In this document: positions 18,309 through 27,246 of the stretch, piece by piece
Layout of the letters: each line of letters opens with the position of its first letter
Numbering within the stretch: position 1 is the stretch's first letter
Origin: Herbaspirillum sp. Sphag64
Lineage (GTDB): Bacteria; Pseudomonadota; Gammaproteobacteria; Burkholderiales; Burkholderiaceae_D
Assembly (NCBI RefSeq): GCF_014192645.1
Contig: NZ_JACHYE010000005.1
Coordinates: 62,001-126,000, forward strand
Direction of reading: 5' to 3'
Length of the DNA: 64,000 nt
Notes under the pieces: model-generated
The model's input: the letters and a program-made list of their open reading frames with translations, nothing else
Database searches by the model: none
What the model was told of the DNA's origin: nothing
Translations under genes and position numbers: made by a program

Positions 18309-19955
18309 CTAAAGCGCCAGCAGTTCACGTGCGTGCTTGCGCGTTGTTGCCGTAATTTCCAGGCCACCCAGCATACGGGCGATTTCCTCGATACGCGCCT
18401 TGGCGTCCAGCGCGGCGATCTGCGACAGGGTCTTGCCATCTGCATTGCGTTTGCTGACCTGATAATGCTGATTGCCCTGACTTGCCACCTGCGGCAAGTG
18501 CGTAACGCACAGCACCTGACGCTCCTGACCGAGCCGTTTGAGCAGACGTCCAACCACTTCGGCAACACCACCACCAATACCGCTGTCGACTTCATCGAAA
18601 ATCAATGTCGGCGTCGCCGTTGCCGACGAGGCAATCACCGAAATCGCCAGAGCGATCCGGGCCAATTCACCGCCGGAGGCGACCTTCGCCAGCGGACGCG
18701 GTGCCACACCGGCATGCCCCGCCACCAGAAACTCCACCTGCTCAATGCCAAATGCAGCCGGTTCGCACGGTGTCAACGCAATCGCGAAACGACCTCCGGT
18801 CATACTCAGATCCTGCATCGCGGCAGTCACGGCAGTACCTAGTGCCTGCGCGGCTTTGGTACGCTCAGCAGATAGTTTCTCTGCCGCGGCCAGGTAGGCG
18901 GCGCGCAGCTTTTCTTCTTGTGCCAGCATCGCATCGAGATCGCTGGCATCGGCTAGCTGCGAGCGCTCTTGCGCCAGACGTTCATGTTCCTGCGGCAATT
19001 GCTCCGGATCAACACGAAACTTGCGCGCCGTGGAATGGATCGCTTCGAGTCGCTGTTCAACCTGCTGCAAACGGGAAGGATCAAGCTCCACACGCCCCAG
19101 ATAATCATTGAGCGCATAGACCGCTTCCTGCAACTGAATCTGAGCCGGCTCCAGCGCATCGAGTACCGGCTTGAGCGCAGCATCGACATCGGTGAGCTTG
19201 GTCAGCTTCTGGTTCAGGGACGATAACTGCGACAGAATAGGAAAATCCGATTCCGAGATCGCCGACAACGCTTCCTGCGCACCATCAATCAAACTGGCGG
19301 CATGCGACAGCCGACTGTGCTCATTGCTAATATCCACCCATTCGCCCGGTTTGACGGCCAGCTTTTCGAGCTCATTGACCTGCCAGTCGAGACGCTCCCG
19401 TTCCATCAGCACGTTCTTCGCATTGCGTTCAAACTCTTCCCGTTGGCGGGCCAGATTGCGCCAGATCTTGAAGGCGACCGCAACAGCTTTGCCTGCGTCA
19501 GTCAATCCAGCCTGACTGTCCAGCAACTGGCGCTGGGCATCGGCCTTGAGCAGCGACTGATGGGCATGCTGCCCGTGAATATCAACCAGCAATTCACCTA
19601 ACTCCCGCAATTGCGTCGCGGTGGCGGCAATACCATTAATATAGGCCTTCGAGCGACCAGCGTTATCAATCACGCGGCGCAGCAGCACATTGCCCTCATC
19701 ATCGGCAAACTCGTTAGCCTGCAGCCAGGCCGAGACCTCATCATTCGCCGAAAAATCAGCACTGATATCCGCCTTGCCTGCACCTTCACGCACCACACTG
19801 GCGTCGCCACGACCACCCAGTGCCAGCGTCAGCGCATCAATCAAAATCGACTTGCCGGCGCCGGTTTCACCGGTAAACACGGAAAAGCCAGGGGCAAATT
19901 CGAGTTCAATGGCATCGACAATCACAAAATCACGAATCGACAGAGTACGCAGCAT
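18309..19955 (-). CDS. recN: DNA repair protein RecN
   Basis: RecN is an SMC-like ATPase that acts in double-strand break repair. The 548-residue protein has Walker A FTGETGAGKSIL near residue 30, long central coiled coils, the ABC signature VASGGELARIALA and Walker B TLIFDEVDSGIGGG, then VTHLPQVAS. I set the start at the ATG at 19955, where the family's N-terminal MLRTLSIRDFVIVD begins; an open extension to 20078 overlaps nadK in another frame and is not conserved. No good Shine-Dalgarno sequence precedes it. It follows nadK by 47 bases. Confidence 0.96.
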   Translation of the reverse strand: MLRTLSIRDFVIVDAIELEFAPGFSVFTGETGAGKSILIDALTLALGGRGDASVVREGAGKADISADFSANDEVSAWLQANEFADDEGNVLLRRVIDNAGRSKAYINGIAATATQLRELGELLVDIHGQHAHQSLLKADAQRQLLDSQAGLTDAGKAVAVAFKIWRNLARQREEFERNAKNVLMERERLDWQVNELEKLAVKPGEWVDISNEHSRLSHAASLIDGAQEALSAISESDFPILSQLSSLNQKLTKLTDVDAALKPVLDALEPAQIQLQEAVYALNDYLGRVELDPSRLQQVEQRLEAIHSTARKFRVDPEQLPQEHERLAQERSQLADASDLDAMLAQEEKLRAAYLAAAEKLSAERTKAAQALGTAVTAAMQDLSMTGGRFAIALTPCEPAAFGIEQVEFLVAGHAGVAPRPLAKVASGGELARIALAISVIASSATATPTLIFDEVDSGIGGGVAEVVGRLLKRLGQERQVLCVTHLPQVASQGNQHYQVSKRNADGKTLSQIAALDAKARIEEIARMLGGLEITATTRKHARELLAL

Positions 19956-20002
19956 GGGATCGGAAGAAAGGTTTTTTTGAAAACAGTTGGTACAGCAGGC
20001 GC

Positions 20003-20920
20003 TTATTGTAGACGGCCTTCTGCAGAGGGGTATTCGTTCCAGTGCAATTTCTGGCGCAGCGTGTCGTAGTAGCTCCAACCATGTGGATGCAGGAAGGTAA
20101 TTTTATGCTCGGAGCGCTTGATGACGATCCGGTCACCATAGGACAGACTAGTCAGCGATTGCATGTCAAAGTTGGCACTAATATCGCGGCCATTTACGAC
20201 TTCAATCAGAATTTCACAGGAATCCGGGATGACAATCGGCCGGTTCGACAACGCATGCGGTGCGATTGGCACCAGCACAATACCGTGCAGACTGGGATGC
20301 AGAATCGGACCACCAGCCGACAGCGCGTAGGCGGTAGAGCCGGTAGGAGTAGCGACAATCAAGCCATCTGAACGCTGGTTGTACATAAAGCGGCCATCAA
20401 CCTTGACCGTCAGCTCAACCATACCGGAAGATGCTCCACGCGCAACTACCACGTCATTGAAAGCCAGCGCATGAAAAATCTGCTCGCCTTCTCTGAATAC
20501 GGTGGCCTCCAGCAGGGAGCGAGTTTCCGCCTCCACCTTTCCATCCAGCATATCGGCCAATACCGGTATCATTCGGTCTAGCGAAATATCGGTCATGAAG
20601 CCAAGACGTCCCTGGTTAATGCCGATCAGCGGTACGTTGAATGGTGCCAGCTGACGAGCAATACCGAGCATGGTACCGTCGCCGCCGACGACAATGGCAG
20701 CATCGGCGAACTGGCCGATCTGCTCCGGCGTCATGGCTTCATAGCCGTCCAGCCGGACATTCTGAGCAGTTTCTGCTTCAAAGACGATGGTATGCCCGTG
20801 TGCTTCAAGAAATGCTGCGATATCGGACAAAGACTGCGCAATCCCGACGGCATGAAATTTGCCGACGATGGCGATGGTTTTCGGCGTTGCCGCCTGCACG
20901 GGTAATTTGATAGGCCACAT
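20003..20920 (-). CDS. nadK: NAD kinase
   Basis: NadK phosphorylates NAD to NADP. The 305-residue protein has [10 protein letters not shown] at about 77-86, with the catalytic aspartate, then [22 protein letters not shown] (the NE/ND block), [23 protein letters not shown] and IVPIAPH-type motifs. The ATG at 20920 starts the conserved part; a further 15 upstream codons would run into the divergent HAD gene. Only 32 bases separate the two start codons, so the promoters overlap coding sequence. Confidence 0.95.
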   Translation of the reverse strand: MWPIKLPVQAATPKTIAIVGKFHAVGIAQSLSDIAAFLEAHGHTIVFEAETAQNVRLDGYEAMTPEQIGQFADAAIVVGGDGTMLGIARQLAPFNVPLIGINQGRLGFMTDISLDRMIPVLADMLDGKVEAETRSLLEATVFREGEQIFHALAFNDVVVARGASSGMVELTVKVDGRFMYNQRSDGLIVATPTGSTAYALSAGGPILHPSLHGIVLVPIAPHALSNRPIVIPDSCEILIEVVNGRDISANFDMQSLTSLSYGDRIVIKRSEHKITFLHPHGWSYYDTLRQKLHWNEYPSAEGRLQ

Positions 20921-20952
20921 GCTGCGGATTAGAACATAAATTGGAAGATTTG

Positions 20953-21651
20953 ATGAACAAAACAAGCATCAAGGCAGTCCTGTTCGACCTGGACGACACC
21001 CTATGGGCGATTGAGCCCGTTCTGGTGTTAGCCGAGCAGCAACTGTATGCCTGGCTGCAACAACACGCCCCTGCAGTGACGGCGCAGCACACTATCAGCA
21101 GCCTGCGTCAGCGCAGGCAGTTGCTGGCACAACGCGAACCAGCTTACCGTATCAATTTATGGGCGCTGCGGCACACGGTACTCAGCGAGGTACTGGCCGA
21201 ATGCCACGAGGACGTTACGCTGGCCGACCCGGCAATGGAATTGTTCAGTCGCGCCCGCAATGCAGTCAACCCGTTTGATGATGTGGTACCGGGCCTGCAA
21301 AGCATGAAATCAAGTCTGAAACTGGGTACGGTATCGAATGGTTTCGCCGACCTTGGCGTCATCGGACTGGCCGGACACTTCGAGGTCTCTATTGCGGCCC
21401 ATCAATTCGGCACTGCAAAACCGGATCCGAGTATTTTTCATGCCGCCTGCTCGGCGCTCGACGTCGAGCCAGCGCATACGCTCTATGTCGGCGACGACCT
21501 GACGCTTGATGTCCTCGGCGCCCAGCAGGCCGGCTTGCGTGCGGCCTGGATGAATCGCTTTGCGCGAGAATTACCGGCTGAAATACAACCCGACGTAGTC
21601 TGTACCAATCTTCATGAACTGCAGCATTGGCTAGGGCTAACCAGTGTTTGA
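20953..21651 (+). CDS. HAD-family hydrolase
   Basis: This 232-residue HAD superfamily phosphatase has motif [10 protein letters not shown] (nucleophile and acid/base aspartates), motif II in TVSNGF, the lysine in [10 protein letters not shown] and motif IV in [13 protein letters not shown]. The helical cap insertion after motif I makes it a subfamily IA member, like phosphoglycolate phosphatase or YjjG-type nucleotidases; the substrate cannot be read from the sequence. ATG 20953 follows GGAAG; the longer TTG start at 20941 is less likely. It lies just before hrcA, 59 bases away. Confidence 0.9.
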   Translation: MNKTSIKAVLFDLDDTLWAIEPVLVLAEQQLYAWLQQHAPAVTAQHTISSLRQRRQLLAQREPAYRINLWALRHTVLSEVLAECHEDVTLADPAMELFSRARNAVNPFDDVVPGLQSMKSSLKLGTVSNGFADLGVIGLAGHFEVSIAAHQFGTAKPDPSIFHAACSALDVEPAHTLYVGDDLTLDVLGAQQAGLRAAWMNRFARELPAEIQPDVVCTNLHELQHWLGLTSV

Positions 21652-21710
21652 CAAGGAATACAGAACAGGAAACCCTGGCAGCACTGCCGCCCGATCGTTA
21701 GAATAAAGAA

Positions 21711-22733
21711 ATGCAACTAGATAACCGCGCCCAAACCCTGCTCAAAGCTCTGGTCGAACGCTATATTGCCGACGGTCAGCCGGTCGGCTCGCGCGCGCTT
21801 TCCAAGATTTCCGGACTGGAGTTGTCGCCGGCAACGATCCGTAACATCATGGCCGATCTCGAGGAAATGGGCTTTGTTGCCAGCCCGCACACGTCGGCTG
21901 GCCGCGTACCAACACCGCGCGGCTATCGGGTCTTTGTCGATACCCTGCTGACCATCGAAACTATCGACGAAGCAGCGCTGGAAACACGACTTCAGACTCG
22001 TCTGCCCATCAACTCACCGCAAAAGATCATCTCCAACGCAGCGCAGGTGCTGTCTTCGCTCTCTCAGTTCGCCGGAGTGGTCATGACGCCGCGACGTGAA
22101 TCCGTGTTTCAGCAAATCGAGTTTCTGCGCCTGTCCGAGAAACGCATTCTGCTGGTGATCGTGGGACAGGGAGGGGATGTGCAGAACCGGCTGCTACTGA
22201 CTGAGGTTGATTACACTCCGTCACAATTGGTACAGGCGGCCAACTTCATCAATCAGCACTACGGCGGACTGAGCTTCGACGAAGTGCGTCTGCGCTTACA
22301 AAACGAGCTGCGACAATTGCGCGACGATATGAGCCAGTTAATGCAGTCGGCCGTGGAGGCGGGAAGTGACGCCATGAGTGAAGATTCTGACAGCGTGGTC
22401 ATCTCCGGTGAACGTAACCTGTTGAGCGTGGCAGACCTTTCCTCCAACATGAGCTCGCTGCGCAAACTGTTCGAAATGTTCGAGCAGAAGACCAGTCTGA
22501 TGCAATTGCTCGATGTCTCCAGTAAGGCCACAGGAGTACAGATCTTCATCGGCGGTGAATCGCAGTTGGTGCCGATGGATGACATGAGCATCGTCACCGC
22601 TCCCTATGAAGTCAATGGCAAGATTGTCGGCACGCTGGGAGTGATCGGGCCAACCCGGATGGCTTACGAACGGGTTATTCCGATCGTCGACATCACCGCC
22701 AAACTGCTCTCGAGCGCACTCAGCAATACCTAA
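21711..22733 (+). CDS. hrcA: Heat-inducible transcription repressor HrcA
   Basis: HrcA represses chaperone genes by binding the CIRCE inverted repeat and needs GroEL for activity. The 340-residue protein has an N-terminal winged helix ([48 protein letters not shown]) and the GAF-like HrcA core ending in [15 protein letters not shown]. In Burkholderiales hrcA lies near nadK, recN, hemH and grpE, as here. I could not find a CIRCE element near grpE, dnaK or hrcA, so its targets are probably outside the window, such as groESL. Confidence 0.95.
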   Translation: MQLDNRAQTLLKALVERYIADGQPVGSRALSKISGLELSPATIRNIMADLEEMGFVASPHTSAGRVPTPRGYRVFVDTLLTIETIDEAALETRLQTRLPINSPQKIISNAAQVLSSLSQFAGVVMTPRRESVFQQIEFLRLSEKRILLVIVGQGGDVQNRLLLTEVDYTPSQLVQAANFINQHYGGLSFDEVRLRLQNELRQLRDDMSQLMQSAVEAGSDAMSEDSDSVVISGERNLLSVADLSSNMSSLRKLFEMFEQKTSLMQLLDVSSKATGVQIFIGGESQLVPMDDMSIVTAPYEVNGKIVGTLGVIGPTRMAYERVIPIVDITAKLLSSALSNT

Positions 22734-22824
22734 GCAAAATCCAAGAAACAACCAGTCAACAACCAGTTGTTGCAATTGCCTTACCTTGCTTAACATTGCG
22801 CAGAGCAAAATCAAACGAAAATAA

Positions 22825-22849
22825 AAAAGCCATCCAGAAGATGGCTTTT
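22825..22849. terminator. Bidirectional terminator between hrcA and fur
   Basis: AAAAGCCATC and GATGGCTTTT form a perfect 10-bp stem with a 5-base loop. It has A- and T-runs on its two sides and lies between converging genes. Confidence 0.9.
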
Positions 22850-22946
22850 GTTTGCTTGGCTGTACTTCTGGCTCTGTGCTTTGACAGGCCAACGAAATTG
22901 GAGCGGATCAGGTGGTGCAGCTTATTCTTTGCTAGTCTGTACCAGC

Positions 22947-23372
22947 TTATTTCTTGTCTTTTTGGCAGTCTTTGCAACGACCGTACAAGGCCAGAGCGTG
23001 GTCGGCGATCTCGAAGTTGTGCTCCTGAGCGATCTTAACCTGACGTTTCTCGATTTCAGCATCGAAGAACTCTTCCACCCTGCCGCAGTCAAGACAAACC
23101 AGATGGTCGTGGTGAGATCCTTCGTTGAGCTCGAACACAGCTTTACCAGTTTCAAAATGATTGCGCTGCAAGAGGCCGGCCTGCTCGAACTGGGTCAATA
23201 CGCGGTAAACCGTTGCCAATCCGACATCAAGATTGTCGGCCAGCAAAATTTTATAGACATCTTCTGCACTCAAATGCCGGACTTCAGTGTTCTGGAAAAT
23301 TTCAAGGATTTTGAGCCGTGGCAGAGTCGCTTTGAGGCCGCTGGCTTTGAGTTCGGATGGATTATTAGGCAT
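22947..23372 (-). CDS. fur: Ferric uptake regulator Fur
   Basis: Fur represses iron-acquisition genes when loaded with ferrous iron. The 141-residue protein has the winged helix ([37 protein letters not shown]), then the metal-binding [16 protein letters not shown] segment and a terminal GRCKDCQ. The first CxxC in CLDCG matches the structural zinc site. It is divergent from bamE with 74 bases between the two starts. ExbB/ExbD, typical Fur targets, lie 1.5 kb away. Confidence 0.96.
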   Translation of the reverse strand: MPNNPSELKASGLKATLPRLKILEIFQNTEVRHLSAEDVYKILLADNLDVGLATVYRVLTQFEQAGLLQRNHFETGKAVFELNEGSHHDHLVCLDCGRVEEFFDAEIEKRQVKIAQEHNFEIADHALALYGRCKDCQKDKK

Positions 23373-23385
23373 GTTTCAGTAAAAG

Positions 23386-23404
23386 TCAGATGATCTGCTT
23401 TATC
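23386..23404. promoter_or_regulatory. Possible Fur box in the fur-bamE intergenic region
   Basis: This 19-base site matches 11 of 19 positions of the Fur consensus on the minus strand and contains the 11-base dyad CAGATGATCTG. It lies between the fur ATG and its -10 element, a fitting place for autoregulation. The match is weak. Confidence 0.3.
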
Positions 23405-23431
23405 ATATAGCGTTTTAGCATAATTGCTCAA
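23402..23431 (-). promoter_or_regulatory. Candidate fur promoter
   Basis: On the minus strand TTGAGC and TATGAT are 18 bases apart. The -10 matches 5 of 6 positions; the -35 matches 4 of 6. Confidence 0.35.
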
Positions 23432-23446
23432 CCAATTGAAATCTTT

Positions 23447-23965
23447 ATGCAAATGTTGCCTTCATCCCGTATAACCGCACTGGCACTGATGGTGCTGACC
23501 ACCCTGGTGTCCGGTTGCGCCACCAAGAGTCCGGCCGATAACCAACCGTCCTCTGCGTCCTCCAACGGGGTGCAAGTTGTCAAGGGCAAGGGCGGCCTGT
23601 TCGGCCTTGATTTTCTGACACCTTATCGTGTCGACATCCAGCAAGGGAACTTTGTCTCGAAAGAGATGGTGGCCCAACTGCGTCCAGGCATGACCAAGGA
23701 TCAGGTGCGTTTCGTACTTGGTACGCCGCTCCTGACCGACCTGTTCCACTCCGATCGTTGGGAATACGAATTTCATCTACTCAAGCGTAATGGTGAACTG
23801 GTGAGCAGCCGCGTATCCGTCTTTTTCAAAGAAAATCTGCTGGAAAAGTTCGAGGGTGGCGACGATCTGCCAACCGAGTCGGAATATCTCTCGATGATTG
23901 CCGGCAGCCACAAGGACGCAATGCCGGAAACCTCCGATACCCCACTTGCCCCGTCTCCAAAGTAA
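23447..23965 (+). CDS. bamE: Outer membrane assembly lipoprotein BamE (SmpA/OmlA)
   Basis: BamE is a lipoprotein of the BAM complex, which inserts beta-barrel proteins into the outer membrane. The 172-residue precursor has a lipoprotein signal peptide ending in LVSGC (lipobox, Cys at about 25). The SmpA/OmlA domain follows, with IQQGNFVSKEMVAQLRPGMTKDQVRFVLGTPLL and DRWEYEF, the typical GMT..QV..LGTP pattern. A Pro/Ser-rich tail ends the protein. Two ATGs (23447 and 23453) are possible. The gene is divergent from fur and followed by dapB, as in other Burkholderiales. Confidence 0.94.
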   Translation: MQMLPSSRITALALMVLTTLVSGCATKSPADNQPSSASSNGVQVVKGKGGLFGLDFLTPYRVDIQQGNFVSKEMVAQLRPGMTKDQVRFVLGTPLLTDLFHSDRWEYEFHLLKRNGELVSSRVSVFFKENLLEKFEGGDDLPTESEYLSMIAGSHKDAMPETSDTPLAPSPK

Positions 23966-23987
23966 TCAACGCTAATTTTTGAGCAAC

Positions 23988-24794
23988 ATGACACAACTGA
24001 AAATCGCCATCGCTGGTGCATCTGGCCGCATGGGACGTATGCTGATCGAAGCCGTGCAGCAATCCGATGACATGATCCTCACTGGCGCTCTCGATGTACC
24101 CGGCTCCGCCAATCTCGGGATTGATGCCGCTGCATTTCTTGGTACGCCAGCCAACGTCCTGATTGAATCCGATCTGGAAAAAGGCTTGCGTGGTGCGGAT
24201 GTACTGATCGACTTCACCCGTCCGGAAGGTACCGTAAAGCATGCGCAATACTGTGCGGCACACGGCATCAAGATGGTCATTGGCACCACTGGCCTGGAAG
24301 CTGAGCACAAGGAAGTGATCGCTGCTGCGGCACAAAAGACAGCCATCCTGCTCTCGCCCAACATGAGCGTCGGTGTCAATGTCACGATGAAATTGCTGGA
24401 AATGGCAGCCAAGAGCTTCGCTGAAGGCTATGACATCGAGATCATCGAAGCCCATCATCGGCACAAGGTCGATGCACCGTCGGGAACAGCCCTGAAAATG
24501 GGTGAAGTCATCGCCGAAGCACAGGGCAAAAAGCTTGAAGATGTCGCCGTGTATGCACGCGAAGGCATCACTGGTCCACGAGACCCTTCCACCATCGGCT
24601 TTGCAGCCGTACGCGGGGGCGATATCGTGGGCGACCATACTGTCCTGTTTGCGGGCATTGGTGAGCGTATCGAAATTACCCACAAGTCCTCAAGCCGTGT
24701 CACCTACGCCCATGGCAGCCTGCGTGCCGCACGCTTCCTGGCAGAGCGGTCAAACGGCTTGTTCGATATGCAGGATGTGCTGGGTCTGAAATAA
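23988..24794 (+). CDS. dapB: 4-hydroxy-tetrahydrodipicolinate reductase
   Basis: DapB reduces (hydroxy)tetrahydrodipicolinate with NAD(P)H in lysine and diaminopimelate synthesis. The 268-residue protein has the nucleotide-binding [40 protein letters not shown] and the catalytic [16 protein letters not shown] motif. ATG 23988 is chosen; the longer TTG start at 23979 has no conservation. It lies 22 bases after bamE. Confidence 0.96.
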   Translation: MTQLKIAIAGASGRMGRMLIEAVQQSDDMILTGALDVPGSANLGIDAAAFLGTPANVLIESDLEKGLRGADVLIDFTRPEGTVKHAQYCAAHGIKMVIGTTGLEAEHKEVIAAAAQKTAILLSPNMSVGVNVTMKLLEMAAKSFAEGYDIEIIEAHHRHKVDAPSGTALKMGEVIAEAQGKKLEDVAVYAREGITGPRDPSTIGFAAVRGGDIVGDHTVLFAGIGERIEITHKSSSRVTYAHGSLRAARFLAERSNGLFDMQDVLGLK

Positions 24795-24848
24795 GTCGTT
24801 CTGCCTGCAATTGCGTCACGGAGTTGACTGATTGCAGCGTGCAGCTTG

Positions 24849-24875
24849 GTGCAAGACGGCGATGCCATCTTGCAC
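24849..24875. other. Hairpin between dapB and exbB
   Basis: GTGCAAGA and TCTTGCAC are perfect 8-base arms; the sequence between them (CGGC..GCC) can extend the stem after a mismatch. No T-run follows, so it may be a weak terminator or an mRNA-stabilising stem. Confidence 0.45.
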
Positions 24876-24941
24876 GCAACAATCGGAAACCTATTGTTCA
24901 ACATGTACGTGTAGTACAAAAAACAGGCACTAGAGAAAACC

Positions 24942-25637
24942 ATGGAAGATAGCGTTGGATTTGCCCATTACTGGGCGCAAGGTGATGCGGTTTCGCACTC
25001 GGTCGCTTATGTTCTGCTGCTGATGTCGATCGCCAGCTGGTTTTACATCCTCGCCAAGACCTGGAGCTCATGGCGCATTCGTCGCAGCAGCAATGCACTC
25101 GAGAGCTTCTGGAAGGCACCCACACTGACCTATGCGATCGCGGTCATGCAGCAGATCGATAGTGAAGAAGTCTATACACCGCTGGCCTTGCATGCCGAAG
25201 AAGCCGCGAGCATCTCCTCCAAGCAGCAAGGCACACCATCGCTAAACTCATCAACCGATCCAGGTGAACTGATCACACGCACTTTACGCCGTGAAATCAA
25301 CCGCGTTTCAGCACGACTCGAACGCGGGCTGACCCTGCTGGCATCTGTCGGGTCGACGGCGCCATTTGTCGGTCTGTTCGGTACGGTATGGGGTATTTAT
25401 CATGCACTGGTCGCGGTATCGAGCAGCGGCACCGTCCAGATCGACAAGGTGGCTGGCCCGGTCGGTGAAGCGCTGATCATGACGGCACTGGGTCTGGTAG
25501 TGGCGATCCCGGCCGTGTTGGCGTACAACGCCTTTACCCGTATCAATCGTCTGACATTGGCAGAGCTGGATGGCTTTGCCCATGATTTGCACGCTTATCT
25601 GACCACCGGTGAACGCGTGAACAAGGGGCAAGCATGA
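24942..25637 (+). CDS. exbB: Biopolymer transport protein ExbB (MotA/TolQ/ExbB family)
   Basis: ExbB with ExbD uses the proton gradient to energise TonB-dependent outer-membrane uptake. The 231-residue protein has three membrane segments (about 20-40, 125-150 and 170-190). The family core is LTLLASVGSTAPFVGLFGTVWGI and GEALIMTALGLVVAIPAVLAYN. A polar insertion (about residues 70-105) separates TM1 from the core. It overlaps exbD by four bases. No tonB gene is seen in the window, so the assignment as ExbB over TolQ rests on the similarity of the exbD product and the lack of other tol genes. Confidence 0.92.
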   Translation: MEDSVGFAHYWAQGDAVSHSVAYVLLLMSIASWFYILAKTWSSWRIRRSSNALESFWKAPTLTYAIAVMQQIDSEEVYTPLALHAEEAASISSKQQGTPSLNSSTDPGELITRTLRREINRVSARLERGLTLLASVGSTAPFVGLFGTVWGIYHALVAVSSSGTVQIDKVAGPVGEALIMTALGLVVAIPAVLAYNAFTRINRLTLAELDGFAHDLHAYLTTGERVNKGQA

Positions 25638-26065
25638 GTTTCGGCGGCTTCAACGATAACCAGCACAGCGCGCCGATGGCGGAAATCAACGTCACCCCGA
25701 TGGTTGACGTGATGCTGGTATTGCTGGTGATCTTCATTCTTGCAGCGCCGATGTTTACACACGCCTTGCAACTGGATTTGCCCACGGCAAAATCCAATCC
25801 GTCACCAGAGAAGCCGCAAACTATCAGCATTTCCATTGATGCGGCAGGAAAGGTTTATTGGCAAGACCAGCCCGTCAGTCTGGAAGGTCTCAAGCAGCGT
25901 ATGGTCGTCGCTGCGCGCCGTGAACCACAACCCGAAGTACAGCTGCGTGCCGACAAGGCAACCCGCTATGAAATGATTGCCGAAGTCATGTCCGCAGCAC
26001 AGGTCAACGGGCTGACCAAGATCGGTTTTGTGACCGATCCCAAGCCTGATCCGGCCAAACAATAA
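25634..26065 (+). CDS. exbD: Biopolymer transport protein ExbD
   Basis: ExbD is the periplasm-facing partner of ExbB. The 143-residue protein has a short cytoplasmic N-terminus with MAEINVTPMVDVMLVLLVIFILAAP-type sequence; the membrane aspartate in MVDVMLV is the expected proton-relay residue. A periplasmic domain of about 95 residues follows. The start overlaps the exbB stop (ATGA), and the barstar-like gene begins two bases after its stop. Confidence 0.94.
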   Translation: MSFGGFNDNQHSAPMAEINVTPMVDVMLVLLVIFILAAPMFTHALQLDLPTAKSNPSPEKPQTISISIDAAGKVYWQDQPVSLEGLKQRMVVAARREPQPEVQLRADKATRYEMIAEVMSAAQVNGLTKIGFVTDPKPDPAKQ

Positions 26066-26067
26066 CC

Positions 26068-26394
26068 ATGGCAACCGCACGCCTGAACGGCGAACTCATT
26101 ACCGACTGGGATAGTTTTCATGCCCACTGCGCAGCAGTTTTTGGATTTCCAGAGTTCTACGGCAACAACATGAATGCCTGGATCGACTGCCTCAGTTATC
26201 TGCGCGATGACGATGGCATGAGTCAATTCGTGCTGCAGCCAGACGAAGTGCTGACCATTGAAGTGACCCACAGCGACAAGCTGCGCCAGGCAGCGCCTGA
26301 GATTATTGACGAGCTGCAATTCTGTGTAGCGATGATCAACGAGCGCTGCGAAGATTATGAAGAAGCAGCGACGCTGAAACTGTCGCTGCTCTGA
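26068..26394 (+). CDS. Barstar-family protein (ribonuclease-inhibitor fold)
   Basis: This 108-residue protein resembles barstar, the inhibitor of the ribonuclease barnase. It has the barstar pattern LNGE near the start, then GFPEFYGNNMNAWIDCLSYL, matching the family's LPEYYG-N-DALWDCL core, and a C-terminal beta-strand. The gene starts two bases after exbD, so it is likely co-transcribed with exbBD. No barnase-like ribonuclease or other toxin is visible nearby. Whether it inhibits a nuclease or has another role is unknown. Confidence 0.8.
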   Translation: MATARLNGELITDWDSFHAHCAAVFGFPEFYGNNMNAWIDCLSYLRDDDGMSQFVLQPDEVLTIEVTHSDKLRQAAPEIIDELQFCVAMINERCEDYEEAATLKLSLL

Positions 26395-26424
26395 TGAATA
26401 CCGCCTAACATCCTCAGATTTCGA

Positions 26425-27246
26425 TCAGTCAATCAGCGCATCACCGTCGTAAAACGGATAAGGGCCGTCAAACTGGCCGATGACAGCGGTATGACTGATC
26501 ATTCCGGCATCCTGATCCCATACATGCAGCTGGAATCCCGGAGGTTCCATAACAAACTGGGATGCCGCCTCATCCGACAAATCCAGCACCACCTGATGCG
26601 CCACGCCAGGACAGGTCGACGCAATCGTGCCACCGAACCGGACCTGTATTGGTCGGTGTAAATGACCGCATAAAACGCGCTCCACCTGAGGATGACGCTG
26701 GACCACTGCAGCCAGTGCCTGTGGTTGTGCCAAACCAATCTTATCCATATGGCCGATACCCGTCTTGAACGGCGGATGATGCATGACAATCACGGTCGGC
26801 CGCAGCGGCTGTTGCGCGAGCACTTCATCGAGCCATTGCAGGCTTGCCTGCGGCAACGCGCCATTGCTTTGTCCGGGAATCACTGTATCGAGCGCAACGA
26901 TGCGCACTGGATGTTGTTCGATCACATAGTCAATCCGTTCGGTCTCGCTTTGCCGTAAATACGTGTGCTCGGGAAACGCTGCACGCAATGCCTGTCGCTC
27001 ATCATGATTGCCGGGCAACAGGTAATACGGCATCTGCAGTGGCGCCAGCAGAGTACGTAACATGGCGTATTCATCGGGGTGTCCAAAGTCGACCAGATCA
27101 CCAGTGAACACCACCAGATCCGGGCGCTGGGGCAGTGTATTGACCTGCGCTATACAGCGCCGCAAGCTCTCAGCGGTATCCACCACGCGATAGGATTTCT
27201 TGCCGTGTGCCTTGATATGTAAATCGGAAATCTGACAGAGAATCAT
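26425..27246 (-). CDS. Calcineurin-like metallophosphoesterase (CpdA/GpdQ type)
   Basis: This 273-residue class III phosphodiesterase has the full metal-site set: QISDLHI (D and H), VFTGDLVD, LPGNHDE, VMHHPPF and CGHLHRP. Relatives hydrolyse cAMP or glycerophosphodiesters. It is the last gene of the ABC importer operon, overlapping the ATPase stop by four bases (ATGA), so it probably processes the imported substrate or a product of it. The exact substrate is not inferable. It converges with the barstar gene. Confidence 0.9.
   Translation of the reverse strand: MILCQISDLHIKAHGKKSYRVVDTAESLRRCIAQVNTLPQRPDLVVFTGDLVDFGHPDEYAMLRTLLAPLQMPYYLLPGNHDERQALRAAFPEHTYLRQSETERIDYVIEQHPVRIVALDTVIPGQSNGALPQASLQWLDEVLAQQPLRPTVIVMHHPPFKTGIGHMDKIGLAQPQALAAVVQRHPQVERVLCGHLHRPIQVRFGGTIASTCPGVAHQVVLDLSDEAASQFVMEPPGFQLHVWDQDAGMISHTAVIGQFDGPYPFYDGDALID

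Noticed and set aside
19956-20078. N-terminal extension of recN
   Set aside because: Lies inside nadK in another frame and is not similar to RecN N-termini.
23826-24683. 285-codon minus-strand frame opposite bamE and dapB
   Set aside because: Shadow of two conserved genes.
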